Source of the DNA: an uncultured Alteromonadaceae bacterium
GTDB taxonomy: Bacteria; Pseudomonadota; Gammaproteobacteria; Enterobacterales; Alteromonadaceae
Direction: 5' to 3'
Length of the DNA stretch: 34,761 nt
NCBI GenBank assembly: GCA_947501935.1
Contig: CANMXU010000038.1
Coordinates: forward strand, 1-34,761
Position numbers and translations under genes: made by a program. Positions 26,238 through 33,397 of the stretch are shown here, piece by piece (the first letter of the stretch is position 1; each line of letters opens with the position of its first letter). The notes under the pieces are model-generated. The model worked only from the letters and a program-made list of their open reading frames with translations. It ran no database searches and was not told the origin of the DNA.

Positions 26238-27266
26238 CTACTTAGATAAACCTAACTTACCTTTAACACGTGGTTTTTTCTTGGCTGAACTGGGTTTGTT
26301 TGTGCTTGGTGTTTGAGTAAATATTTTACCTCTAGCTCGGTTTTTCTTCGGCTTTGTTTCGCTTGCTTGCTTGTAGCTTATTCTGCTGTCTTGTGGTTTT
26401 GCTGCTACTGCAGGTTTGTCATCAGCAGGGCTTTCTCCGTATGGGTTATCAGCACCAACTTTACTGCCTTTAGACTTATCGCTTGCTTGTTTAGCACTTT
26501 CAAATTGACTAGGTTTTTGCTGCTCGCCACCCGCGGTTTTACTTGAGTGGGCAACGGCTTGGTTAATTTCAGCCATTTCGGTTTCAGTTAAGTCACGCCA
26601 CTGGCCCGGCCTTAACGCGCCCAGCTCTACATTCATAATGCGCGAACGCTTAAGCTTTTTCACGTCGTAATCAAGATATTCACACATCCGGCGAATTTGG
26701 CGATTTAAACCTTGGGTTAGAATAATGCGAAACACAAATTTACTCTGCATTTTAACCACACAAGGTTTGGTAATAGTACCAAGAATGGGTACGCCACGTG
26801 CCATGCGATCAAGAAAACGTTCGCTGATAGGCTTGTCTACCGTCACTATGTATTCTTTGTCGTGAGCATTTTCAGCACGCAAAATTTTATTAACAATATC
26901 GCCATCGCTGGTCAGGAAAATAAGTCCTTCTGATGGTTTGTCTAAGCGGCCAATAGGAAAAATGCGGTCTTTGTGGCGAATAGCGTCAATAATATTGCCG
27001 TAAACATGGCGCTCGGTGGTACAGGTAATGCCAATAGGTTTGTTATAAGCAATGTAGACACGGTCTGATTTATTTTCTGGGCTGGCAGCCACTAGTTTAC
27101 CGTCAACAAAAACTTTATCACCGGGCTGAACTTTAGTGCCTAATTCTGGAATTTCACCGTTGATAGTAACGCGATTACTTTCAATAAGTTTGTCGGCTGC
27201 TCGTCTTGAGCAAAAGCCTGACTCACTAATAAATTTATTTAATCTTTTTTCAAGAGGACTATTCAT
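26238..27266 (-). CDS. rluF: 23S rRNA pseudouridine synthase RluF
   Basis: RluF makes pseudouridine at position 2604 (and 2605) of 23S rRNA in E. coli. The N-terminal S4 RNA-binding domain spans about residues 7-60 (RLNKFISESGFCSRRAADKL). The RsuA-family catalytic domain contains the active-site Asp109 in FPIGRLDKPSEGLIFLT, and the conserved GLNRQIRRMCEYLDYDVKKL near 205-225. The last 90 residues (about 250-342) are a low-complexity tail rich in Lys, Ser, Pro, Gln and Ala, ending in basic KKKPRVKGKLGLSK; E. coli RluF has a shorter basic tail. It is divergent from the cytochrome b561 gene. Confidence 0.93.
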   Translation of the reverse strand: MNSPLEKRLNKFISESGFCSRRAADKLIESNRVTINGEIPELGTKVQPGDKVFVDGKLVAASPENKSDRVYIAYNKPIGITCTTERHVYGNIIDAIRHKDRIFPIGRLDKPSEGLIFLTSDGDIVNKILRAENAHDKEYIVTVDKPISERFLDRMARGVPILGTITKPCVVKMQSKFVFRIILTQGLNRQIRRMCEYLDYDVKKLKRSRIMNVELGALRPGQWRDLTETEMAEINQAVAHSSKTAGGEQQKPSQFESAKQASDKSKGSKVGADNPYGESPADDKPAVAAKPQDSRISYKQASETKPKKNRARGKIFTQTPSTNKPSSAKKKPRVKGKLGLSK

Positions 27267-27453
27267 AAGTTACTCGCATTGTCTACCTCACGGCATGGTT
27301 AATAATAACGTTTCAACACTATCAAAGTGCTGCACTTAAAATGAATACGCATAATATCATTTCATTGGCTAAATAACTGCACAAAAATACTTCTCGCCAT
27401 TAGCCGCCATATGGAAACAATCATTCAACATACAGGGTATTAATCTTTCTTAG

Positions 27454-27482
27454 TTGGCAATCTACACTAGCTCACTTTAATA
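27454..27482 (+). promoter_or_regulatory. Candidate promoter of cytochrome b561-yceI
   Basis: The -35 TTGGCA (27454-27459), a 17-bp spacer and TTAATA (27477-27482) lie 20 bp before the start codon. The short 5' UTR that results just includes the AGGAA ribosome-binding site. The rest of the 236-bp gap to rluF holds a small dyad (AAGTGC/GCACTT near 27325-27337) and nothing else I can identify. Confidence 0.35.
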
Positions 27483-27502
27483 ATAATCACAGGAACAGAG
27501 TT

Positions 27503-28072
27503 TTGAGAAACACTGAAAACAACTACGGCTGGTTAACCATTAGCCTACATTGGTTGGCCGCAGGCACCATTATCGGGTTATTTTCCTTAGGTTTTTGGAT
27601 GGTTGATTTGAGCTATTATGACACCTGGTATAAACAAGGTGCTGATCTGCACAAAAGTATTGGCGCACTATTATTTTTATTAATGCTCTTTAGAGTAATT
27701 TGGAAATATCTACAAGTTACGCCACTCCCCATAAATGAGCACAGCAAATTTGAACAAAACGCAGCTCACATAGTGCATAAGCTACTGTACTTAATGATTT
27801 TCGCCATTATGTTAACTGGCTATTTAATATCAACTGCCGATGGCCGCGCCATTGCCGTTTTTAATTGGTTTAGTATCGCCAGCTTAGGAAGTTTTTTTGC
27901 CAACCAAGCTGACATTGCCGGCCTGATACATAAGTATTTAGCCTACAGCTTGATTACCGTGGTGGTTTTCCATGTTATCGGCGCACTTAAACATCACTTT
28001 ATTGATAAAGACAAAACCTTAATCAGGATGCTTAGCAACAAAGCCGTTAAGCAAGTTAATTCCAGCACTTAA
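27503..28072 (+). CDS. Cytochrome b561
   Basis: A di-heme membrane cytochrome of the CybB family that passes electrons in the inner membrane. The 189 residues show four hydrophobic segments (about 12-33, 52-70, 93-112, 144-163). Conserved histidines at 16, 50, 143 and 157 are the likely heme ligands. The start is TTG at 27503, with AGGAA 8-10 bases upstream; no ATG lies nearby in frame. It is 29 bp before yceI, a pairing common in gammaproteobacteria in which YceI may bind the quinone-like partner of the cytochrome. E. coli CybB has 176 residues. Confidence 0.9.
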   Translation: MRNTENNYGWLTISLHWLAAGTIIGLFSLGFWMVDLSYYDTWYKQGADLHKSIGALLFLLMLFRVIWKYLQVTPLPINEHSKFEQNAAHIVHKLLYLMIFAIMLTGYLISTADGRAIAVFNWFSIASLGSFFANQADIAGLIHKYLAYSLITVVVFHVIGALKHHFIDKDKTLIRMLSNKAVKQVNSST

Positions 28073-28101
28073 TTCAACCATCAAATTTAAAGAGAGATAA
28101 C

Positions 28102-28674
28102 ATGAAAAAAGTATTAGTAGCAGCAACTTTAGCCAGCCTTTTATTAAGCCCACTTTCACAAGCGGCAGACTATATTATTGATGACAAAGGTGGTCATGCT
28201 TCAATTAACTTTAAAATAAAACACTTAGGTTATAGCTGGTTAACTGGCCGCTTTGATAACTTCAACGGAAAATTTAGTTACGACCCAACCAATATTGACG
28301 CCTCAACAATTGAAGTAGCTATTGATACCAATAGCATTAACTCAAACCATGGTGAACGCGACAAACATTTACGCGGTGGTGATTATTTAAACGTGGCTAA
28401 ATTCAGCGATGCCAAATTTGTCAGCTCATCAATTACTGACATAGGTAACGACAAGCTATTAGTTAAAGGCTTATTTACCCTACATGGCGTCAGCAAAGAA
28501 ATAACCATAGATGCGGTAAAAATTGGTGAAGGCCAAGACCCATGGGGCGGATATCGCGCCGGCTTTAGCGGCACCACTAAAATAGGTTTAAAAGACTTCG
28601 GCATAAACGCCAACTTAGGGCCCACATCAACGCATGTCGAAATAAGCTTGCATATTGAAGGCGTGAAAAAATAA
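28102..28674 (+). CDS. yceI: YceI-family periplasmic isoprenoid-binding protein
   Basis: YceI proteins are lipocalin-like beta-barrels that bind polyisoprenoid chains in the periplasm. The 190 residues start with a signal peptide, MKKVLVAATLASLLLSPLSQA, probably cleaved before ADY. The barrel begins YIIDDKGGHASINFKIKHLGYSWLTGRF in pieces and contains the conserved HGERDKHLRGGDYLNVAKF near residues 77-95 and FGINANLGPTS near the end. It follows the cytochrome b561 gene at 29 bp and is closed by a hairpin terminator. Confidence 0.93.
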   Translation: MKKVLVAATLASLLLSPLSQAADYIIDDKGGHASINFKIKHLGYSWLTGRFDNFNGKFSYDPTNIDASTIEVAIDTNSINSNHGERDKHLRGGDYLNVAKFSDAKFVSSSITDIGNDKLLVKGLFTLHGVSKEITIDAVKIGEGQDPWGGYRAGFSGTTKIGLKDFGINANLGPTSTHVEISLHIEGVKK

Positions 28675-28690
28675 GCAAAGCTTGTTGCTA

Positions 28691-28723
28691 GGAAGCTCTG
28701 CATATAGAGCTTCCCCCTCTTTT
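28691..28723 (+). terminator. Terminator of the cytochrome b561-yceI operon
   Basis: GGAAGCTCT (28691-28699) and AGAGCTTCC (28706-28714) form a perfect 9-bp stem with a 6-base loop, followed by CCCTCTTTT. It begins 17 bases after the yceI stop. Confidence 0.7.
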
Positions 28724-28750
28724 GCCACCAACAATAAAGTCAGCTATTCC

Positions 28751-28767
28751 TGCACTAAAAATGTGCT
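28751..28767. promoter_or_regulatory. NtrC-like enhancer site upstream of nasT
   Basis: TGCACTAAAAATGTGCT contains the dyad GCAC-N7-GTGC, the core of known NtrC sites. Its centre is about 128 bp upstream of the start predicted from the sigma-54 element at 28861, a usual distance for NtrC enhancers. Confidence 0.5.
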
Positions 28768-28860
28768 ATTTGGCACAAATAAACAAACTTGCTGTGCAAC
28801 TAAACAATCACCAACATATAAAAACACCATAACCAATTGAAAAGTATAAAAATTAAAATA

Positions 28861-28876
28861 TGGCTTAAGCTTTGCT
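28861..28876 (+). promoter_or_regulatory. Sigma-54 promoter of nasT
   Basis: TGGCTTAAGCTTTGCT has the -24 GG (28862-28863) and -12 GC (28874-28875) at the required spacing, with both TGGC and TTGC tetramers intact. Transcription would start near 28887, giving a leader of about 68 nt. The rest of 28715-28954 is AT-rich and shows no gene. Confidence 0.55.
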
Positions 28877-28954
28877 AATTACAGCTATCTTCTCATTTTA
28901 ATTGGATCATTTATTTGCATCAGTAGTGTTATTTGCAAAAGTGATAGTGAATAC

Positions 28955-29584
28955 GTGAGCAAAAAAAAATTAACAGTTAGTGGTTTGAGCAATACATTAA
29001 CTCATGCCGGCATTATATTAATTGACCAACAAAACGAACGGCGAGCAATATTGCGTCGGGCACTTAACGACTTTAATTATCGCATTTTAACCGAGTTAAC
29101 AGATTGTCATTCGTTACTTAACGAAGTTGAACATTTTAACCCCGATATTTTAGTGATTGGCACCGATATTCCAGATCAACAAACCTTAAAGCAACTAGTG
29201 CGCTTACATACCATGTCGCCGTGTCCTATTATTATGTTTGCTGAAAAACACACGCCTGAAGCAATTGAAAGCTCGGTTAAAGCGGGAGTTACCGCCTATA
29301 TAGTTGACGATATTCAGCCACAACGATTAAAAAGCATTATTGATGTTGCCTATGCCCGCTTTCAAGAATACCAAGCATTGCGTAATGAGCTAGACCACAC
29401 CAAAACCCAATTAGAAAATAGAAAGCTCTTAGAAAAAGCCAAAGGTTTGTTAATGCAACAAAAAGGATTAAGTGAAGAAGATGCCTTTAAAGCACTCAGA
29501 AAAATGGCGATGGATAAAGGCCAAACTTTAGCAGCAATGTCAAAAAGCGTGGTTGATGTTTGGGAGCTGTTAGCTGCACCTTAG
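28955..29584 (+). CDS. nasT: ANTAR-domain antitermination regulator, NasT-like
   Basis: ANTAR proteins bind dual hairpins in nascent mRNA and stop an intrinsic terminator from forming. The 209 residues hold an N-terminal receiver-like domain (about 17-135), a linking coiled-coil-like helix (136-160) and a C-terminal ANTAR domain (about 155-207: ENRKLLEKAKGLLMQQKGLS then EEDAFKALRKMAMDKGQTL). The receiver is atypical: Gly69 stands where the phosphorylated Asp is expected (VIGTDIPD), while Lys98 is kept. This fits NasT, which is controlled by the NasS sensor and not by phosphorylation. The start is GTG at 28955 with only a weak ribosome-binding site. Its target is very likely the leader that follows. 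No nasS gene is adjacent. Confidence 0.88.
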   Translation: MSKKKLTVSGLSNTLTHAGIILIDQQNERRAILRRALNDFNYRILTELTDCHSLLNEVEHFNPDILVIGTDIPDQQTLKQLVRLHTMSPCPIIMFAEKHTPEAIESSVKAGVTAYIVDDIQPQRLKSIIDVAYARFQEYQALRNELDHTKTQLENRKLLEKAKGLLMQQKGLSEEDAFKALRKMAMDKGQTLAAMSKSVVDVWELLAAP

Positions 29585-29588
29585 TAGT

Positions 29589-29605
29589 AGTGCTTTAATG
29601 GTGCA
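29589..29605. promoter_or_regulatory. NtrC-like site upstream of the nitrate-transporter operon
   Basis: AGTGCTTTAATGGTGCA has a good right half (TGGTGCA) and a diverged left half (GTGC in place of GCAC). Its centre is about 130 bp upstream of the start predicted from the sigma-54 element at 29701, almost the same distance as for nasT. Confidence 0.35.
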
Positions 29606-29700
29606 GTTAATTAATAATATTAGTGCAATAACTCAGAAAAAATGACTTAATAACAGCACAATAAATATAAAAACCATTTAAATCAATCAGCTATAACAAT

Positions 29701-29716
29701 TGGCATGGTAGATGCA
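29701..29716 (+). promoter_or_regulatory. Sigma-54 promoter of the nitrate-transporter operon
   Basis: TGGCATGGTAGATGCA matches the TGGCACG-N4-TTGCA pattern except for two bases, with -24 GG at 29702-29703 and -12 GC at 29714-29715. The predicted start near 29727 leaves a leader of about 260 nt, which contains the ANTAR hairpins and the terminator. Confidence 0.65.
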
Positions 29717-29804
29717 AATTTACAATCATTAGTTTTGTTATCAATGGCGATAATAAACACTTAGTAAAAAATATAGTATTCGCTCGTTTTAGCGAGCAGT
29801 ACTT

Positions 29805-29876
29805 AATTAAATAATTGGCAGCGTTGCCACTTATTTAATTCTGGCAGCGATGCCACACATTGAGCAAAGGCGCTCA
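29805..29876 (+). ncRNA. ANTAR-target leader: two A1/G4 hexaloop hairpins plus a competing stem
   Basis: Hairpin P1 has TGGC (29816-29819), loop AGCGTT (29820-29825) and GCCA (29826-29829). It is extended, past one mismatch, by a 10-bp AT helix (29805-29814 with 29831-29840). Hairpin P2 has TGGC (29842-29845), loop AGCGAT (29846-29851) and GCCA (29852-29855). Both loops are six bases with A at 1 and G at 4, the feature ANTAR domains recognise. A third stem, TGAGC (29861-29865) with GCTCA (29872-29876) around loop AAAGGC, uses bases of the terminator arm and so excludes it. Another hairpin (29782-29797) lies upstream. Confidence 0.8.
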
Positions 29877-29919
29877 TCAAACTCCCTTTTATTAGGGAGC
29901 TTGATGGGCGCTTTTTTTT
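29870..29919 (+). terminator. Strong intrinsic terminator in the nrt leader
   Basis: Positions 29870-29887 pair with 29894-29911 in an approximately 18-bp stem (one mismatch, one wobble) with a 6-base loop, followed by eight T residues (29912-29919). It lies 70 bp before the nrtA ATG, inside the operon's own leader. This is the arrangement expected for regulated readthrough by an ANTAR antiterminator. Confidence 0.88.
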
Positions 29920-29989
29920 GGGCAAATTTTGCTTAATTTATAGCAGACAATAATTATAAATATTTTAAATAACATGAAGGAAGGTATAC

Positions 29990-31363
29990 ATGAATTGGTT
30001 AAAAGTCGCTAAAACCGTTACCACCGCCGTTGCTTTTGCAGCCGCTTGCTCGACAAGTGTCAATGCAGAAGAGCTCGGTTACCCTGAGAAAGAAGAGCTT
30101 AAATTTGGCTTTATCAAACTCACCGACATGGCTCCTATCGCCATTGCTTATGAAAATGGTTATTTTGAAGACGAAGGTTTATACGTCACCATTGAAGCAC
30201 AAGCAAACTGGAAGGTTTTACTCGACGGTGTTATTGACGGTCGTTTAGACGGCGCGCACATGCTTGCCGGCCAGCCTATTGCCGCCACTATGGGTTACGG
30301 CACTAAAGCTAATATTATCACGCCTTTTTCTATGGACTTAAATGGTAACGCCATTACCGTATCAAACGATATTTGGCGCCAAATGAAACCAAATATTCCT
30401 AAACAAGCCGATGGCAAGCCTGTGCACCCGATCAAAGCTGATGCTCTAAAACCGGTTGTTGAAAAATACCAAGCTCAAGGCAAGCCATTTAATATGGGCA
30501 TGGTGTTTCCAGTATCTACCCATAACTATGAGTTACGTTACTGGTTAGCCGCCGGTGGTATTCACCCAGGTTTTTATGCACCGCATAAAGGCGATACTAC
30601 CGGTAAAATAGATGCCCAAGCGCTACTTTCAGTAACTCCACCACCACAAATGCCAGCAACTTTAGAAGCGGGCACTATTTACGGCTATTGCGTGGGTGAA
30701 CCATGGAACCAACAAGCGGTATTTAAAGATATTGGTGTACCCGTTGTTACCGATTATGAAATTTGGAAAAACAATCCTGAAAAAGTTTTTGGTATTAGTG
30801 AAACCTTTGCCAAGAAATATCCGAATACCACTATTCGTTTAACCCGTGCGCTTATTCGCGCCGCGAAATGGTTAGATGAAAACAACAACGCCAACCGTCC
30901 AGCTGCAGTGAAAATATTGTCGCAATCAAACTATGTTGGTGCTGATTACGAAGTTATTGCCAATAGCATGACTGGCACTTTTGAATATGAAAAAGGTGAC
31001 AAACGCTCAGTGCCTGATTTCAACGTATTTTTCCGTCATAACGCAACCTACCCTTACTACTCAGATGCTATTTGGTATTTAACGCAAATGCGTCGCTGGG
31101 GCCAAATTTCAGAAGACAAAAGTGACAGCTGGTATAAAGAATTAGCCGCGAAAGTTTATCGCCCTGATATTTATCAAGCTGCTGCAGAGTCACTGATTAA
31201 AGAAAAATTAATGACCGCTTCTGACTTCCCTGATTTTGCCTCAGAAGACGGCTATCGCGCACCACAAACACATTTTATTGACAACATCGTCTACAACGGA
31301 AAATCACCAAACGAATACATTAATAAATTTTCTATTGGCCTTAAGCAAGGCGACAAACTGTAA
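29990..31363 (+). CDS. nrtA: Nitrate/nitrite ABC transporter substrate-binding protein, NrtA/NasF type
   Basis: A periplasmic binding protein of the NrtA/CmpA family that captures nitrate (or nitrite) for the ABC transporter. The 457 residues start with an export signal, MNWLKVAKTVTTAVAFAAAC, with cleavage likely after Ala26 (VNA-EE). Cys20 could suggest a lipoprotein, but no lipobox leucine precedes it. The mature part opens LKFGFIKLTDMAPIAIAYENGYFEDEGLYV, the family signature, in pieces at about 36-65. Further motifs are ANWKVLLDGVIDGRLDGAHML (about 72-92) and YCVGEPWNQQAV (about 232-243). An AAGGAAGG ribosome-binding site precedes the ATG. The gene lies behind the ANTAR-controlled terminator. 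Confidence 0.92.
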   Translation: MNWLKVAKTVTTAVAFAAACSTSVNAEELGYPEKEELKFGFIKLTDMAPIAIAYENGYFEDEGLYVTIEAQANWKVLLDGVIDGRLDGAHMLAGQPIAATMGYGTKANIITPFSMDLNGNAITVSNDIWRQMKPNIPKQADGKPVHPIKADALKPVVEKYQAQGKPFNMGMVFPVSTHNYELRYWLAAGGIHPGFYAPHKGDTTGKIDAQALLSVTPPPQMPATLEAGTIYGYCVGEPWNQQAVFKDIGVPVVTDYEIWKNNPEKVFGISETFAKKYPNTTIRLTRALIRAAKWLDENNNANRPAAVKILSQSNYVGADYEVIANSMTGTFEYEKGDKRSVPDFNVFFRHNATYPYYSDAIWYLTQMRRWGQISEDKSDSWYKELAAKVYRPDIYQAAAESLIKEKLMTASDFPDFASEDGYRAPQTHFIDNIVYNGKSPNEYINKFSIGLKQGDKL

Positions 31364-31381
31364 CCCCGCTTTGATAAGAAC

Positions 31382-31418
31382 CCCAAGTGCGTCACTCGTA
31401 TTGATATACGCACTTGGG
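31382..31418 (+). repeat. 11-bp perfect hairpin between nrtA and the permease gene
   Basis: CCCAAGTGCGT (31382-31392) and ACGCACTTGGG (31408-31418) flank a 15-base loop and end 19 bases before the permease ATG. Only TTT follows, so it is at best a weak terminator. Hairpins at this place often protect the binding-protein mRNA and give more binding protein than permease. Confidence 0.7.
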
Positions 31419-31437
31419 TTTAATGGAGAAAATATTT

Positions 31438-32436
31438 ATGAGTACCATAGCTAACTTTAGCCAACAATTTTCACTGAAACAGTCAATAAAGCTGGTTTCA
31501 TTGCAAAAAGTATCAAGTGCCTTGAAAGCCACACTATTACCTTTAATCGGCATTGTTATGTTCTTATGCTTTTGGGCATTAAGCGCAAACCAAATTGATA
31601 CCTCGTTGGGTAAGTTTCCTGGCCCAAACGCTGTTTTAACGCAATTTTCGTCATTGTATAGCGACCATGTTGCTGAGCGAGAAAAAGCCGATGCTTTTTA
31701 TCTTCGTCAAGAAAAGCGTAATGCTGAGCGTTCGGCAAAAGATGCGAATTTTGTTGCTAAAACGCGTAACTATACCGGTAAAGAAACCTTTTTCGACCAA
31801 ATAATCACCAGCTTAATAACCGTATTAAGTGGCTTTTTAGCCGCGGCATTTATTGCCATTCCTTTGGGTATTGCCATAGGTTTAAATAAAAAATTAAGCG
31901 CAGCTGTTAACCCGATTATTCAAATTTTTAAACCGGTATCACCTTTAGCTTGGTTACCTTTAGTTACTATGGTGGTAAGCGCTGTATATGTTTCAGACGA
32001 CCCGATGATTTCAAAGTCATTTCTAAATTCGATGATCACCGTCAGCCTTTGTAGTTTATGGCCAATGGTTATTAATACCGCTATTGGGGTTTCATCCATT
32101 CCTCAAGACTTGCAAAACGTCAGCCGAGTATTACGCCTTTCTACTCGAACACATATTAGAAAAATTGTACTTCCAGCCGCTATTCCGATGATTTTCACCG
32201 GTATGCGTTTATCACTAAGCGTTGCTTGGATGGTACTTATTGCCGCAGAAATGCTGGCGCAAAACCCTGGTTTAGGAAAGTTTGTATGGGATGAATTTCA
32301 AAATGGTAGCTCGGAGTCCTTAGCTCGCATTATGGCCGCCGTAGTTGTTATTGGTTTTATTGGTTTTCTACTCGATAGAGCCATGCTGAAACTCCAGCAA
32401 TTAGTTTCTTGGGATAAACAAAACGGCAGTATTTAA
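31438..32436 (+). CDS. nrtB: Nitrate ABC transporter permease, NrtB type
   Basis: The inner-membrane channel of the nitrate ABC transporter. I start at ATG 31438, which follows GGAGA by about 10 bases; in-frame ATGs at 31414 and 31423 lie before or across that ribosome-binding site. The 332 residues show a first membrane helix at about 32-50, a long hydrophilic stretch rich in charge (about 75-110), then five more helices (for example VLSGFLAAAFIAIPLGIAIG and MRLSLSVAWMVLIAAEMLA). The cytoplasmic coupling loop is around SRVLRLSTRTHIRKIVLPAA. The 35-residue charged segment after the first helix matches NrtB-type proteins. It lies between the binding-protein and ATPase genes. Confidence 0.9.
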   Translation: MSTIANFSQQFSLKQSIKLVSLQKVSSALKATLLPLIGIVMFLCFWALSANQIDTSLGKFPGPNAVLTQFSSLYSDHVAEREKADAFYLRQEKRNAERSAKDANFVAKTRNYTGKETFFDQIITSLITVLSGFLAAAFIAIPLGIAIGLNKKLSAAVNPIIQIFKPVSPLAWLPLVTMVVSAVYVSDDPMISKSFLNSMITVSLCSLWPMVINTAIGVSSIPQDLQNVSRVLRLSTRTHIRKIVLPAAIPMIFTGMRLSLSVAWMVLIAAEMLAQNPGLGKFVWDEFQNGSSESLARIMAAVVVIGFIGFLLDRAMLKLQQLVSWDKQNGSI

Positions 32437-32461
32437 GCGTATAAATTATTAGGACTTTATT

Positions 32462-33313
32462 ATGGACACTTTATTAAACATTAGTCACATCGACATGGTA
32501 TTCCCTACTCCTACTGGTGGTTTTACCGCCTTGAAGGATGTAGACATACAGTTAAAAAAGAATGAGTTTATTTCATTAATTGGCCATTCTGGTTGTGGTA
32601 AGTCAACGGTTTTAAACATTGTTGCAGGCCTATACCAAGCCACTACTGGCGGGGTATTGCTTAACAATAAAGAAGTCACTGAACCTGGGCCAGAGCGTGC
32701 GGTAGTTTTTCAAAACCACTCGCTATTACCTTGGTTAACCTCTTATCAAAATGTTGAGCTGGCAGTTGAACAAGTGTTTGGTAAAAGTAAATCCAAAGCT
32801 GAAAAAAGAGAGTGGATAGAATACAACCTGAAACTCGTGCATATGGACCATGCCATGCATAAACGACCTAATGAAATATCCGGTGGTATGCAACAACGTG
32901 TTGGTATTGCCCGCGCTTTAGCGATGCAGCCAGAAATTTTATTAATGGATGAACCTTTTGGTGCGCTTGACGCGTTAACACGTGCTCATATGCAAGACTC
33001 GCTAATGGAAATTCAACAAGAGCTTAATAACAGCGTCATCATGATCACCCATGATGTTGATGAAGCTGTGCTGCTTTCTGACCGCATTGTGATGATGACA
33101 AATGGCCCAGAAGCCACTGTTGGCGAAATATTAGATGTCAATTTAGAGCGTCCGAGAAACCGATTATCACTCGCAAAAGATCCTGAATATAACCGCTTGC
33201 GCGCAGAAGTTTTGCAGTTCCTTTATGAGAAACAACGCAAAGTAGAAAAGTTTGAACTTAAACCAAATAAGTCAACAAAATCAAACAGCACCAGCTCTGC
33301 AGCTTCCAGTTAA
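32462..33313 (+). CDS. nrtD: Nitrate ABC transporter ATP-binding protein, NrtD type
   Basis: The ATPase that powers nitrate import. The 283 residues carry Walker A GHSGCGKST at 41-49, the Q-loop Gln84 (VVFQNHSLLPWLT), the signature SGGMQQR at 140-146, Walker B ILLMDEP with Asp163-Glu164, and the switch His197 (ITHDVDEA). There is no C-terminal NrtA-like regulatory domain, so it is the NrtD type rather than the cyanobacterial NrtC type. The last 25 residues are a Lys/Ser/Asn-rich tail. It is 25 bp after the permease gene and has an AGGA ribosome-binding site. Confidence 0.93.
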   Translation: MDTLLNISHIDMVFPTPTGGFTALKDVDIQLKKNEFISLIGHSGCGKSTVLNIVAGLYQATTGGVLLNNKEVTEPGPERAVVFQNHSLLPWLTSYQNVELAVEQVFGKSKSKAEKREWIEYNLKLVHMDHAMHKRPNEISGGMQQRVGIARALAMQPEILLMDEPFGALDALTRAHMQDSLMEIQQELNNSVIMITHDVDEAVLLSDRIVMMTNGPEATVGEILDVNLERPRNRLSLAKDPEYNRLRAEVLQFLYEKQRKVEKFELKPNKSTKSNSTSSAASS

Positions 33314-33397
33314 TTAGCCATAAATATCAGCAATATAATTTTATAAAACAGATTCTTAAAATAATTAAAACTTTAACAAATGGAGTTAAACACATAC

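Noticed and set aside
28780..28802. A second sigma-54-like TGGCAC ... TTGC before nasT
   Set aside because: The GG to GC distance is far longer than the required spacing, so it cannot work as a -24/-12 element; the one at 28861 has the right spacing.
30048..30050. NrtA as a lipoprotein anchored at Cys20
   Set aside because: The residues before the Cys are Phe-Ala-Ala-Ala, lacking a lipobox Leu, and a good Ala-x-Ala cleavage site lies at residue 26. It remains possible but less likely.
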